NCBI RefSeq assembly: GCF_011300455.1
Contig: NZ_CP049869.1
Span: 1,178,001-1,242,000, forward strand
DNA: 64,000 nt
DNA from: Sphingomonas piscis
GTDB lineage: Bacteria > Pseudomonadota > Alphaproteobacteria > Sphingomonadales > Sphingomonadaceae
Reading direction: 5' to 3'
The position numbers were made by a program, and so were the translations under genes. The notes under the pieces were generated by a model. It did not search any database. It worked only from the letters and a program-made list of their open reading frames with translations, and was not told the origin of the DNA. Below, piece by piece: positions 38,118 through 49,391 of the stretch; position 1 is the first letter of the stretch, and every line of letters begins with the position of its first letter.

Positions 38118-38845
38118 TGGACCGCGCAGTTTACGACGCCATGGAAGCGCAGGACCAGCGCCACTGGTGGTACCGGGCCCGGCGCAAGGTGCTGTCGGCC
38201 CTGATCGCCCGATGCACCTCCCTGCCACTGGCCGCCGAGATCCTCGAGGTCGGGTGCGGCACCGGACATAATTTGGAGATGCTGAGCCACTTTGGCAGCG
38301 TCAATGCGCTGGAGATCGACCCGGCCGCTCGTGCCGTTGCCGAAAAGAGGCTGGGCAAGCCGGTTCTCAGCTCCCCTCTGCCACAGCTGGCCGGCGTGCC
38401 GCGGGGACATTTCGACCTTGTTGGCTCGTTCGACGTGATCGAACATATTGACGACGATACGGCTGCCGTGGCGGCGATCGCCGAGTGTCTGAAGCCCGGT
38501 GGCAAGTTCGTTGCGACCGTCCCCGCCCACCCCTGGATGTGGTCGGCTCATGATGTCGTGAACCATCACGTCCGCCGCTACTCGGCCGTCCAGTTTCGCG
38601 AATTGTTCGACCGATCGCCATTGCGGCTGGAGCGAATGGGGTATTTCAACAGCCTGCTGTTCCCAGTCGCGGTCGCCGAGCGGATGGTGTCAAAGGTGCG
38701 GGGGAAGGACGACAGCGACCTGTCGACTCCGGCTGCCCCGGTGAATGCAGCCCTGGAAAAAACCTTCGCAGCTGAGCGTCACTTGGTCGGTAGGGTCCCG
38801 TTGCCGCCAGGCTTGTCCTTGTTCGCAGTCGCATCGGCCAGATAG
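38117..38845 (+). CDS. SAM-dependent methyltransferase
   Basis: A 242-residue class I methyltransferase: motif I is ILEVGCGTGHNLEML (about residues 42-56), followed by ALEIDP, then FDVIEHIDDD and LKPGGKFVATVP. It starts with DRAVYDAMEAQDQRHWWYRARR, a pattern seen in methyltransferases of polysaccharide clusters; the target may be a sugar or lipid carrier but is unknown. ATG 38117 overlaps the GtrA stop. Its last 67 bases overlap the end of the convergent glycosyltransferase gene. Confidence 0.85.
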   Translation: MDRAVYDAMEAQDQRHWWYRARRKVLSALIARCTSLPLAAEILEVGCGTGHNLEMLSHFGSVNALEIDPAARAVAEKRLGKPVLSSPLPQLAGVPRGHFDLVGSFDVIEHIDDDTAAVAAIAECLKPGGKFVATVPAHPWMWSAHDVVNHHVRRYSAVQFRELFDRSPLRLERMGYFNSLLFPVAVAERMVSKVRGKDDSDLSTPAAPVNAALEKTFAAERHLVGRVPLPPGLSLFAVASAR

Positions 38846-39792
38846 CCGAGCCGCGCGGGCCGCGAGCGGCCGGCGATTTCCTGCACGATATAGAGCGGCC
38901 GGCCCTTCGCCTCATTGTAGAGGCGGCCGATATACTCGCCCATCAGCGCCAGAACGAACATCTGGATGGCGCCGAGGACAACAACAACCAGCATCAGCGA
39001 GGTCCACCCCTGGATGCTCCGATGCGCGACCCAGGCGTAGGCGATATAGGCGATGAGCAGCAGCGAACTCATCGACAGCAGAAGCCCGGCATGACTCGCC
39101 AGCTTCAGCGGGGCCGACGAAAAGCCGGTCAGTGCATCGAGCGCGAACCGGACCATCTTCGAGATCGGATATTTGGTCTCGCCCGCATGCCGCTCGGCGC
39201 GATCGTAGGGGAACGGAACCTGACGGAACCCGATCCACGCCACCATGCCACGGATGAAACGCGCCTGCTCAGGCATGGCGAGCAAGGCGTCGAGTGCTCG
39301 CCGGCTCATCAACCGGAAGTCGCCTGCATCAAGTGGGATGTCCACCTCGGTCGCGCGAGAAAGCAAGCGGTAGAAGCCATGTGCGGTCGCTCGCTTGAAC
39401 GCCGTTTCCCCGGCCCTGCTGCGCCGGACACCGTAGACGACGTCGGCAGCCTCGCGCTGCATCGTCTCCAGCATCGGCGTGAGCAGCTCGGGCGGGTCCT
39501 GAAGGTCGGCGTCGACGATCAGGATCGTGTCGCCTCGGCACAGGTCCAGCCCCGCCGTAAGCGCCAATTGATGACCATGGTTGCGTGATAGATTGACAGC
39601 GAGCAGGTGCGAGTCGCCTTCACTCAGCTGCACCATCGTCGCCCAGCTGTTGTCCCGTGAGCCGTCGTTGACCAGGACGATTTCGTAGTCGTCGCCCACG
39701 GTTGCGCGGGCCGCGCGCGACAGCCGTTCGTGTAGAACCACCAAGCACGCCTCTTCGTTGAAGCAGGGCACGACGATGGACAGCGCAGTCAT
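38779..39792 (-). CDS. GT2 glycosyltransferase, DPM1/GtrB-like, with two C-terminal helices
   Basis: Expected to move a sugar from a nucleotide donor to polyprenyl phosphate at the cytoplasmic face of the membrane. The 337-residue protein opens with SIVVPCFNEE, has EIVLVNDGSRDNSW and the donor/metal site DADLQDPPELL, and later PISKMVRFALDALTGFSSAPL, followed by two membrane segments, the GtrB/Pgf plan. ATG 39792 overlaps the stop of the membrane protein B gene. Its 3' end overlaps the methyltransferase gene by 67 bases. Confidence 0.9.
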   Translation of the reverse strand: MTALSIVVPCFNEEACLVVLHERLSRAARATVGDDYEIVLVNDGSRDNSWATMVQLSEGDSHLLAVNLSRNHGHQLALTAGLDLCRGDTILIVDADLQDPPELLTPMLETMQREAADVVYGVRRSRAGETAFKRATAHGFYRLLSRATEVDIPLDAGDFRLMSRRALDALLAMPEQARFIRGMVAWIGFRQVPFPYDRAERHAGETKYPISKMVRFALDALTGFSSAPLKLASHAGLLLSMSSLLLIAYIAYAWVAHRSIQGWTSLMLVVVVLGAIQMFVLALMGEYIGRLYNEAKGRPLYIVQEIAGRSRPARLGYLADATANKDKPGGNGTLPTK

Positions 39793-41342
39793 GGGTGCAG
39801 CCGATAGAGCACGGAATGCGGTCCGCGCCAGACCTCGGTCATATCCTTGGTCCAGGCTGGGTTGATCGGCGGCGGGTCGATCAACCAAAGGTAATCCAGT
39901 TTGTCGTGCGGCAGCATCCGGAAGGCGAGGTCGACACGCCACGCCGTCCGGCGCCGGCAATGCATCGCCCGCACCATCTCCGATGGGTCGGCGCGGAACA
40001 CGCCCGGCGAGTGATAGCGAAGGTCCAGAAGGTTCTGTCCCTGGATTGCCCATTGATCGTTGGAGAAGCCGTGCTTGCGGACAATTACCATGCCGCCAAG
40101 ATGGCTGTTGCGGGGCATCTCCCACGCCAGATTGCACTGTTTCTGGCCGATCATCGATGCGACTCGCGCGCCCATCGGAACATGGTTCAACGCCTCGAGC
40201 TTGGCATTCTGGTCCGCCGCCGCCATCCCGAGACTTGCCGTGTGAGCGCCGAAGCGAACAAGAACAAAGGCCAAACCGGCCACTGCTACCGTACGCGCTA
40301 ACTGGGATTGCCCCGGCTCCCGGAAGCGGATCGACAGCAAAGCCACGGCGATAACGAACGGCACTAGCCGCATGTCGGCATAGGTCGACCCGAAGATCGT
40401 GCGCGGAATGAGGACGTAACCAACCAGAAGCACGAAGGCAGAAAAGAGGAGGTTGCGGGAAAAGCTAAGCTTTCGGTGAAACAGTGCGACCATCAGCAAG
40501 GCGGCGACAATGAGGAGCGAGCCCTGGTCGAACCATTCCCAGCGGTCGCGAAGCGCCTGGATCACATATTCCCATTTCTTGCCCCACTCGAACCAGCCGC
40601 GGATCATGCCGCCGTGGGTTTCGCCTCGCCAAGCCGCCATGATTAGGACGGGAAGGGCCATGGTGCTGGCCTGCAATCCGGCCCAGAACACGGAGCGAAA
40701 CCAGCCTCCGCCCCGGTCGTGCTGGCGGACCGCTTCGGCCGAGAAACAAAGCAATCCAAGTACACCCCAGCCATAGGTGTGGGTGAAGAAGACTATGACC
40801 GAAATGGGGACGAACAGGATCGCGCGGAGCTGCGTTCGGTTGATCCGCCCGAGCCGCAGCCATAGTCCGAACGCCAGGAACGCCAGCGCGATGGACAGCG
40901 CGTAATTGACGAACCCGTACATGAAGGGATGGGCATAGGCGAACGGCAGCGCGAACAGAGCCGTCGGCGGCAGCCGTCCGTGCACTTCCCGTGCGACCCA
41001 CAGGAAGCCGGCAACGGTAAGTGGCGGAATCGCCAGTACGACGAGCTTCACCGCCGGTTCCAGGCCCATCAGCTTGCCCAGAGGCCATATCAGCAGATCG
41101 ACGCCCAGATTGCCGATCGGCGCCCAGTGGAAGCCATAGTAGCGCCAAAGCCAGGGCGAACTATCGACGTCGAGCTGGACGCGATAACGCCCCATATGAC
41201 CGGGCAAGTCCACCAGCGGCGGAACGGTAGGATAGAGCAAGGGAACGGCCGAAAGCAGGACAAGAAGCGCGACGAACCAGCGCTCCTCCCACCAGGCTCG
41301 CCGGGAGCCTTCCTCTGCCTGATGCGATTGTGGCTGTTCCAT
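39789..41342 (-). CDS. Multi-pass membrane protein B, GT-C-like
   Basis: A 517-residue integral membrane protein with about ten helices and a C-terminal polar domain. The first extracytoplasmic loop carries PPLVDLPGHMGRYRVQLD, and a YAHPFMYGFVNYALSIALAF segment follows; these resemble undescribed mannosyl/glycosyltransferase-like proteins rather than a named family. It is less similar to proteins A and C than they are to each other. Coupling to the GT2 gene (four-base overlap) suggests it uses the lipid-linked sugar made by that enzyme. Confidence 0.75.
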   Translation of the reverse strand: MEQPQSHQAEEGSRRAWWEERWFVALLVLLSAVPLLYPTVPPLVDLPGHMGRYRVQLDVDSSPWLWRYYGFHWAPIGNLGVDLLIWPLGKLMGLEPAVKLVVLAIPPLTVAGFLWVAREVHGRLPPTALFALPFAYAHPFMYGFVNYALSIALAFLAFGLWLRLGRINRTQLRAILFVPISVIVFFTHTYGWGVLGLLCFSAEAVRQHDRGGGWFRSVFWAGLQASTMALPVLIMAAWRGETHGGMIRGWFEWGKKWEYVIQALRDRWEWFDQGSLLIVAALLMVALFHRKLSFSRNLLFSAFVLLVGYVLIPRTIFGSTYADMRLVPFVIAVALLSIRFREPGQSQLARTVAVAGLAFVLVRFGAHTASLGMAAADQNAKLEALNHVPMGARVASMIGQKQCNLAWEMPRNSHLGGMVIVRKHGFSNDQWAIQGQNLLDLRYHSPGVFRADPSEMVRAMHCRRRTAWRVDLAFRMLPHDKLDYLWLIDPPPINPAWTKDMTEVWRGPHSVLYRLHP

Positions 41343-41433
41343 GACCCCCGCTACGGGGAAGCTGCTTTTCCTACCAGCCGTGGAATTTCAAGCCCTTGGC
41401 GAAAAGAGTTCCTCTTAACGCTGGCATTTGCTC

Positions 41434-43214
41434 TTACTTGACCACCCGCCAGACCTTGAACGTCTGTGCACCCTGGATCTTGATGGGTACCAACCAGGGT
41501 GGGGTGACGCCGCGGCTTATTTGACCCCAAAGTCCGTCCGGGCTTCCTTTGGCGTAGTTGTGCATTTCGGGCATGTCAGGACAGATTGCGACATAATCGG
41601 CTCCGCGCCGGCGGATGACCTCAAGGGAGTCAGCTGGCGAGCCTGTGAAGAAGGAAATGACGTCCTTCATCGCGGCCATGTTCCGGTGATGGCCCGAGGC
41701 AATGGCACGATGTTGCGTGTGGAGGACGATGGCGGGGGATATATCCAGCGGCGCGAAGATGATGCCTTGGGGCAATAGCCGGAGCCGCACCATTTCCTTT
41801 TCCGCCATGCACTTGTCGATTTCCGCTACGTTCTCGGTGGTTTGGACGACACGATTGTTCATGTTCCGGCTCGGGACCGAAAACGGTACGACATAGGCGG
41901 GTAGCATGATTGCGAGTGCACCAACCGTGGCGGGCACGCGGGGATCGGTTGCTCGATCGCTCTCGCCCAGCCGAGTGCCCGCAAGGAGAGGAAGGCGGTA
42001 CCCGGCAAGGCCAGCATATTGGCCAAACCCCCGGCCCGGGCCAAGGCAAAGGTTGCCAAGATAGAGGCGGCAAGCAGGGCCAGGTAGGTAAGCCAGGCCA
42101 TACGTCGGGCCTCGTCATCGCGGCGCCAGGCCAAAATCGCGCCGGTTATGCCGACGATCGGCTGTGCAAGGATGGCAAGAGCAACGAGCGGCGCCTGCTG
42201 CCAAATGGGCAGTCCTTCCTTCACACCGACGTACCAATAGCGGCGAACCAGCGGATCGAGGTTGGCGAACGGATCGCGAAGGCACTGGGCGTCGAGCAGC
42301 CACATGACGGCAAGCGCGCACCCGCCTCCACCCGCAAGCACGGCCAGCCTCTTCCACAAAGGCGCTAGGCCTGGACGAACGGCGATCGCACACCAGAGGG
42401 CTACGACGCCAGATGCAGCCAGATGGGCGCTCGATACCGCGTCGCACACCGGAACTGCCCAGGCAGAGGGCGCCCGCGTCAGCACGAACAGCAGCAAGCT
42501 TACGGCGCACAATGCGACGGCATAGGTCCGCAGCCGGTCGTGAGACGCAGGGTTGATGAGCCAGCTGACCCCCCACCACGCGCCCAGGGCCACCGTCATC
42601 GGGATCGCTTCGACGGAGATGTTCAACCACACCGCCGCTGCCGCACCCGCGAGGATTCCGCTTGCGCGTGGCCGGAACTGCAGCGCAGCAAGCACCATCA
42701 GCATGCCCATCGCCATCTGCCACCCGTGGTGATCGATGCGCATTGGCTGCATCTGCGAAAGCGCGCTAACCGTCAGAGGAGCCACGGCAACGGCCATCAA
42801 GCGCCCGGTCGGGCTTAGGAGCGGGCGCGTGATTGCGGCGAGGATCAGCATGACCACGGCCAGCGTCATGAACGGGATGATCAACTGCACCGCCAGGTCC
42901 GCGCCCGCTTGCCCGAGAAAGGGCCGAAGGAGGAGGATCGTGCCGGCGATCGGCAGGTCGACGACCCGCGACCAGTGCATGGGAGCGCCAAGCGGCGGGT
43001 TCAGGCGATATTGCGTAACGTCGAACCAACTTTGGCCGGCAAGCAGGTCGCGCACCTGAAGCAAGCGCATCGTGTCGTCGGGATCAGGAGAAATCCGGTT
43101 GCTTATCGGCCCGAGATTGTTGCCCAGCATCCAGGCGTAGCCCGCAATAAGCGGGAGGATGAGAAGCCATCGTTGACTGACGCCGAAGAGCCGGGTGAGC
43201 CGCGGATCGGTCAT
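41434..43214 (-). CDS. Multi-pass GT-C-like membrane protein C, frameshifted near 41942
   Basis: Paralogue of protein A (35852-37647), 593 residues when repaired. Shared motifs are DPDDTMRLLQVRDLL, WFDVTQYRLNPP, HWSRVVDLPIAG, RIDHHGWQ and a soluble C-terminus with YVAICPD and FKVWRVVK. The frame breaks at about residue 424 in ATCCCCGC (coding strand; GGGG at 41940-41943), and one added C joins the halves as PRVPATVGALAIML. Its start overlaps the gtrA2 stop by four bases. Function is inferred only from topology and neighbours. Confidence 0.75.
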
Positions 43215-43591
43215 GCGAAGACCAGGCGCTTTCGTAGCATGTAGGTCAGCTGAAAACTGGAGGCGATTGCGCCAATCTTTGCGATCCGAGGATCGAGGCC
43301 CAGAGCCGCACCGCCGCCAACGATGAGCATGGTAACGGCCAATCCGACGAGCGCGGATGCGAGAAACAAGACTTGCTGTTGGCGCCGCTCCGCTCCGCCC
43401 GGCGCAAGGCCGCGGGAGAAGACGGCACGGCTGGAGAGGAACCAGTGCACCAGAAGCCCGGCGGCATAGCCGCCGGCCGCTGCAGACAAGGGACTTGCCC
43501 CAAGCTGGAGGCCAACCAGAAACAGTGCCGAGTCGACGGCCAGCGCCACTGTGCTCGCCAACAAGTAGCGCACGTAAGTGAACCGGAGCAT
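43211..43591 (-). CDS. GtrA-family membrane protein 2
   Basis: A 126-residue four-helix protein with the GtrA-type FTYVRYLLASTVALAVDSALF start, a GYAAGLLVHWFLSSRAVF segment and the YMLRKRLVF end. It probably moves a lipid-linked sugar across the inner membrane. It lies between the UGM-like flavoprotein gene (five bases upstream) and membrane protein C (overlapping), so it may serve those genes, while the GtrA at 37713 serves the divergent side. Confidence 0.85.
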   Translation of the reverse strand: MLRFTYVRYLLASTVALAVDSALFLVGLQLGASPLSAAAGGYAAGLLVHWFLSSRAVFSRGLAPGGAERRQQQVLFLASALVGLAVTMLIVGGGAALGLDPRIAKIGAIASSFQLTYMLRKRLVFA

Positions 43592-43596
43592 GGCGG

Positions 43597-45114
<1,518 letters not shown>

Positions 45115-45200
45115 ACCTTCCCCCAACTGTTTGTTGAGCCGGAGGTAAGCGGCGAGACCTAAGTAATGGTTAACGCGGCGGTGATGAAACTTGGAAACAT

Positions 45201-46421
45201 TTAGCCGCGGTCGCGCCGGGCGAGCAAGCGAAGGCGCAGAGCGTTCAACTTGATGAAACCGGCCGCATCCTTCTGGTCGTAGGCGCCAGCGTCATCCTCA
45301 AAGGTGACGATCTTCTCACTATAGAGGCTCTGCGCCGAGCGACGGCCGGTGATGTGGGCGGCGCCCTTGAAGAGCTTCATCCGCACCGTGCCCTCCACCT
45401 TGGCCTGGCTATGGTCGATTGCGGCCTGAAGCATCTCGCGTTCCGGCGAGAACCAGAAGCCGTTGTAGATGAGCTCGGCATAGCGGGGCATGAGCTCATC
45501 CTTGAGGTGCATTGCGCCGCGATCCAAGGTCAATTGCTCGATCCCGCGGTGCGCCAGCGCTAGGACAGTGCCGCCCGGAGTCTCGTACATGCCGCGGCTC
45601 TTCATGCCGACGAAGCGGTTCTCGACCAGGTCAAGACGGCCGATGCCGTGCTGCTTGCCGAGTTCGTTGAGCTTGGTCAGCAGCTCGGCCGGGCTCAGCG
45701 CCGTGCCGTTTACGGCCACTGCGTCGCCCGCCTTGAACTCGACGGTGATCTCTTCCGGCGTGTCGGGCGCCGACACGATGTCGTCAGTGCGCGAGTAGAC
45801 ATAGTCCGGCACCTCTTCCCACGGATCCTCGAGTACCTTGCCCTCGGACGAGGTATGCAGAAGGTTCGCATCGGTCGAAAATGGACTCTCGCCGCGCTTG
45901 TCCTTGGGAACGGGAATCTGGTGCTGTTCGGCGAATTGGATCAGCGCGGTGCGGCTGGTGAGGTCCCATTCGCGCCACGGCGCGATCACCTTAATGTCGG
46001 GGTCCAATGCATAATAGCCCAGCTCGAACCGGACCTGGTCGTTGCCCTTGCCGGTCGCACCGTGGGAGACAGCGTCGGCTCCTACCTGCTTCGCGATTTC
46101 GATCTGTCGTTTCGATATCAGCGGCCGGGCAATGGAGGTTCCGAGCAGGTACAAGCCTTCATAGAGCGCATTGGCCCGCATCATCGGGAAGACGAAGTCG
46201 CGGACGAATTCTTCGCGCAGGTCGTCGATGAAGATATGCTCGGGTTTCACGCCCAGCAGCTCGGCCTTGTGCCGCGCCGGCTCAAGCTCCTCGCCTTGGC
46301 CCAGGTCGGCGGTGAAGGTGACGACCTCGCAGCGATAGGTCTGCTGCAGCCATTTCAGGATCACGCTGGTGTCCAAGCCTCCGGAGAAGGCGAGCACGAC
46401 GCGGCGGATGTCTTCGGACAT
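45201..46421 (-). CDS. argG: Argininosuccinate synthase
   Basis: Joins citrulline and aspartate with ATP to form argininosuccinate. The 406-residue protein opens with the nucleotide-binding [13 protein letters not shown] (SGGLDTS at residues 13-19) and has [15 protein letters not shown] and [16 protein letters not shown] segments typical of a full ArgG. ATG 46421 begins the conserved domain; the longer frame to 46481 adds only unrelated residues. An 86-base gap follows before the flavoprotein gene, and 116 bases upstream are shared with the divergent EF-hand gene. Confidence 0.95.
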   Translation of the reverse strand: MSEDIRRVVLAFSGGLDTSVILKWLQQTYRCEVVTFTADLGQGEELEPARHKAELLGVKPEHIFIDDLREEFVRDFVFPMMRANALYEGLYLLGTSIARPLISKRQIEIAKQVGADAVSHGATGKGNDQVRFELGYYALDPDIKVIAPWREWDLTSRTALIQFAEQHQIPVPKDKRGESPFSTDANLLHTSSEGKVLEDPWEEVPDYVYSRTDDIVSAPDTPEEITVEFKAGDAVAVNGTALSPAELLTKLNELGKQHGIGRLDLVENRFVGMKSRGMYETPGGTVLALAHRGIEQLTLDRGAMHLKDELMPRYAELIYNGFWFSPEREMLQAAIDHSQAKVEGTVRMKLFKGAAHITGRRSAQSLYSEKIVTFEDDAGAYDQKDAAGFIKLNALRLRLLARRDRG

Positions 46422-46537
46422 TGGTCTTCCTTGGCTGCAGGGATCGCCGGGCGCCTTGCCACCGCACAACGGCGCGTTCAAGCCGCATACAGTGGAAGCA
46501 GGATAGGGCCGCCCCAGATTAGATCCTGGAGTGCCAC

Positions 46538-47233
46538 ATGAAGAAGTTGCTTTTGGGCGGTGTTGCTGCCGCCGTTCTTTCCACCGTCGCCGTGGCGCAG
46601 GCGCCCGCTGTCCGCGCCGACAAGGTGCAGACCCGCGCCGATGTCGCCGCTAAGGTACAGCGGCACTTCGCGCGCATCGACGCCAACCGCGACGGCGCCA
46701 TCACCCAGGCTGAAGCGCAGGCGCTTCAGGCCAAGCGTGGTGAGCGCCTCGCCAAGCGCGCCGAGCGTCAGGAGCGCCGCGGCCCGGGCCAGTTCTTTGA
46801 ACGGCTCGACACCAACAAGGACGGGCAGGTCACCCGCGCTGAATTCGACGCTCGCCGTGCCCAGCGTGCTCAGTCGCAGGCCTCGGCTCCGCAGCGCGCA
46901 CAGCGTGGAGAGCAGATGTTCGCCCGACTGGACGTGGACCGCAACGGCGCGATCACCCGTGCGGAATTCGACGCCCTTCGGCAGCAGCGCGAGCAGCGCT
47001 TCGCTCAGCGTGGCGAACGGCAGGAGCGCCGCGCTGCCCGGGGCGGCGGCTATGCTGGCCGGATGTTCGCGATGGCGGACGCCAACAAGGATGGGCGCGT
47101 GACGCTTCAGGAGGCGCAAGGAAGTGCCCTGCGCCACTTCGACATGGCCGATGCCAACAAGGACGGCCGCGTGAGCCGCGAGGAGCGTCGGCAAATGCGT
47201 GGACACATGCAGCACGACCAGCACAACGGCTAA
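46538..47233 (+). CDS. Secreted protein with five EF-hand loops
   Basis: A 231-residue protein with a signal peptide (MKKLLLGG start, cleavage near AVAQA) and five complete 12-residue EF-hand loops at residues 48-59, 91-102, 132-143, 181-192 and 205-216, each with Asp at position 1, Gly at 6 and Glu at 12. The linkers are rich in Arg, Gln, Glu and Ala (RQERRG repeats). It should bind calcium in the periplasm or outside the cell. Five loops make an odd count, so one may pair between molecules. GGAG lies six bases before the ATG. Confidence 0.88.
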   Translation: MKKLLLGGVAAAVLSTVAVAQAPAVRADKVQTRADVAAKVQRHFARIDANRDGAITQAEAQALQAKRGERLAKRAERQERRGPGQFFERLDTNKDGQVTRAEFDARRAQRAQSQASAPQRAQRGEQMFARLDVDRNGAITRAEFDALRQQREQRFAQRGERQERRAARGGGYAGRMFAMADANKDGRVTLQEAQGSALRHFDMADANKDGRVSREERRQMRGHMQHDQHNG

Positions 47234-47253
47234 GCCTGCGGTGAGCATGTAAG

Positions 47254-47285
47254 AAAGGGTCGGCGGCAACGTCGGCCCTTTTCTT
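47254..47285 (+). terminator. Rho-independent terminator of the EF-hand gene
   Basis: A 12-bp stem with two G-U pairs (5' arm AAAGGGTCGGCG, 3' arm CGTCGGCCCTTT) closes on a GCAA tetraloop of the GNRA type and runs into TTTTCTTTT. It lies 20 bases after the stop at 47233 and before the S46 peptidase gene, so the two genes are probably separate transcripts. Confidence 0.85.
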
Positions 47286-47305
47286 TTGACCCCTCACCGT
47301 GCAGC

Positions 47306-49384
47306 ATGACCCGCTTTCGATCAGGTCAGGACCATCCTTTGCGCACCCTCTCTTTCCCGATGCTGTTGCTCGGTTCCGTTGTGCTTCCGTTCGGTGCAGC
47401 CTCGGCGGATGAAGGAATGTGGACGTTCGACGCGTTTCCCGCAGCGAAGATGAAGCGCGACTATGGCTGGGCACCGGATCAGGCCTGGCTCGACCGGGTG
47501 CGCGCCGCCTCGGTACGGCTTACCGGCGGCTGCTCGGCTAGTTTCGTCAGCGGCTCTGGTCTCATTTTAACCAACCACCACTGCGTCGCCTCCTGCCTCG
47601 AAGACCTGTCAAGCAGTGGCAGCGACTTGCTGGCGACCGGCTTCATCGCCCAGGCTCGGACTGAGGAGCGCAAGTGCCCTGGCCAGCAGGCGGAAGTGGT
47701 CACCGCCATTACCGACGTTACGCCACGTGTGAAGGCGGCGATCGGCGCGTCGGCCGGCGAAGCATTGGTGAAGGCGCGCACCGCCGCCATCGCGGATCTC
47801 GAAAAGCAAGGTTGCCTCGACACGGCGACGACCCGCTGCCAGGTCGTGACGCTCTATGGCGGTGGCCAGTACAAGCTCTACACTTATCGAAAATATTCGG
47901 ACGTCCGTATCGTCTGGGCACCGGAGGCTGCGGCCGAGACGTTCGGCGGCGACCCCGACAATTACAACTTCCCCCGCTACGCGCTCGATGCATCTTTCCT
48001 GCGCGCCTATGAAAATGGGCAGCCGGTCGCGACGCCGCAGCATCTTACCTGGACTGCGCGTGAGCCGAAGAAGGGCGAGGCCATCTTCGTTGTCGGCAAT
48101 CCCGGCTCGACTCAGCGCCTGCTGACCCAGAGCCAGTTCGCGTACCAGCGCGAGGTCAATCTTCCGATTACGCTCGCTACCCAAAGCGAGCTTCGGGGGC
48201 GCCTGATCACGGCGATGAGGCAAAGCCCGGATCATGCCCGCGAGGGTGAGACCACGCTCTATGGTGTCGAGAACAATCTGAAGCGTACCATCGGCCGAAC
48301 CAAGGCTCTCGGCGATCCGCAGTTCAACGCCATGCTTGCCCGCAACGAAGCGGACCTGCGCTCCCGCAGTGTGGGAAACGCGGCGATCGGCGATCCTTGG
48401 ACCGACATCGACAAAGCAGTTACGGCACAGCGACAGATCGACGCCGAATACCGCTTCACCGAGCCGCAGGGCGATCTGTTCGACTATGCGTTGACGCTCG
48501 TACGGGCTGCGGATGAGCGCAGCAAGCCGAACGGAGAGCGGCTGCCGGCTTACAGCGACAGCGCCCTTCCATTGCTCGAGAAGACTCTTCTCGACGAGCG
48601 TCCGGTCTACCCGTGGCTCGACAGCCTGATGATGGAATGGTCGCTATCCAAGGCGCGCGAATATTTAGGTGTCGACCATCCCCAAACCCGGCTTTTGCTA
48701 GGCAAGGAATCGCCGGAGGGGCTGGCTCGCCGGTTAGTGTCCGGCAGCAGCCTTGCAGACGCCAAGGTGCGCAAGGCCTTGTGGGACGGCGGTGCTGCCG
48801 CGATTGCCGCGTCCAAGGACCCGATGATCCTTTACGCTCGTGCGCTTGATGCGAACGAACGGCGTGTCCAAAAGCTGTATGACGAGCGCGTCGACGGACC
48901 GATCACCGCTGCACGAGCGAAGCTCGCCGATGCGCGGTTCGCCGCTTACGGAGCCAGCGTCTATCCGGACGCGACCTTCAGTCTTCGCATCACCTACGGC
49001 AAGGTTGGAGGATGGATCGAGAATGGCCGCGAGGTCGACTATCGCACGACCTTCCGTGGCGCGTTCGACCGCGCAACGGGTGCAAAGCCGTTTGCACTTG
49101 CTCCCGCCTACCTGGCGCGTCGACAGCGGATCGACGAAGGGGGCGCGCTCGACTTCGTCTATGCGGCGGACACGATCGGCGGCAATTCCGGGTCGCCGGT
49201 GATCGACCGCGACGGGGCGGTGATCGGCGCCAATTTCGACCGCAATATCCATGGGCTTCGCAACGACTTCGCCTACGACATCGACAAGGCGCGCTCGATC
49301 GCCGTTTCGACCGCGGCGGTGGAACAGGCGCTCAAAGTCATCTACCCGGCCCCGACGCTGCTGGCGGAACTGCACGCGAAGTAG
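47306..49384 (+). CDS. S46-family dipeptidyl-peptidase (DPP7/DPP11-like)
   Basis: A secreted serine exopeptidase that removes dipeptides from peptide N-termini. The 692-residue protein has an N-terminal signal (hydrophobic run at about residues 14-33), the GMWTFD segment of the mature start, the catalytic-His region LTNHHC at residues 89-93, and GNSGSP at 626-631 with the nucleophile at Ser628. Specificity between DPP7 and DPP11 depends on one residue that needs an alignment. It lies between the terminator and the ABC ATPase gene, 7 bases away. The N-terminal 13 residues may be an over-long start. Confidence 0.9.
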   Translation: MTRFRSGQDHPLRTLSFPMLLLGSVVLPFGAASADEGMWTFDAFPAAKMKRDYGWAPDQAWLDRVRAASVRLTGGCSASFVSGSGLILTNHHCVASCLEDLSSSGSDLLATGFIAQARTEERKCPGQQAEVVTAITDVTPRVKAAIGASAGEALVKARTAAIADLEKQGCLDTATTRCQVVTLYGGGQYKLYTYRKYSDVRIVWAPEAAAETFGGDPDNYNFPRYALDASFLRAYENGQPVATPQHLTWTAREPKKGEAIFVVGNPGSTQRLLTQSQFAYQREVNLPITLATQSELRGRLITAMRQSPDHAREGETTLYGVENNLKRTIGRTKALGDPQFNAMLARNEADLRSRSVGNAAIGDPWTDIDKAVTAQRQIDAEYRFTEPQGDLFDYALTLVRAADERSKPNGERLPAYSDSALPLLEKTLLDERPVYPWLDSLMMEWSLSKAREYLGVDHPQTRLLLGKESPEGLARRLVSGSSLADAKVRKALWDGGAAAIAASKDPMILYARALDANERRVQKLYDERVDGPITAARAKLADARFAAYGASVYPDATFSLRITYGKVGGWIENGREVDYRTTFRGAFDRATGAKPFALAPAYLARRQRIDEGGALDFVYAADTIGGNSGSPVIDRDGAVIGANFDRNIHGLRNDFAYDIDKARSIAVSTAAVEQALKVIYPAPTLLAELHAK

Positions 49385-49391
49385 CGCCGAC

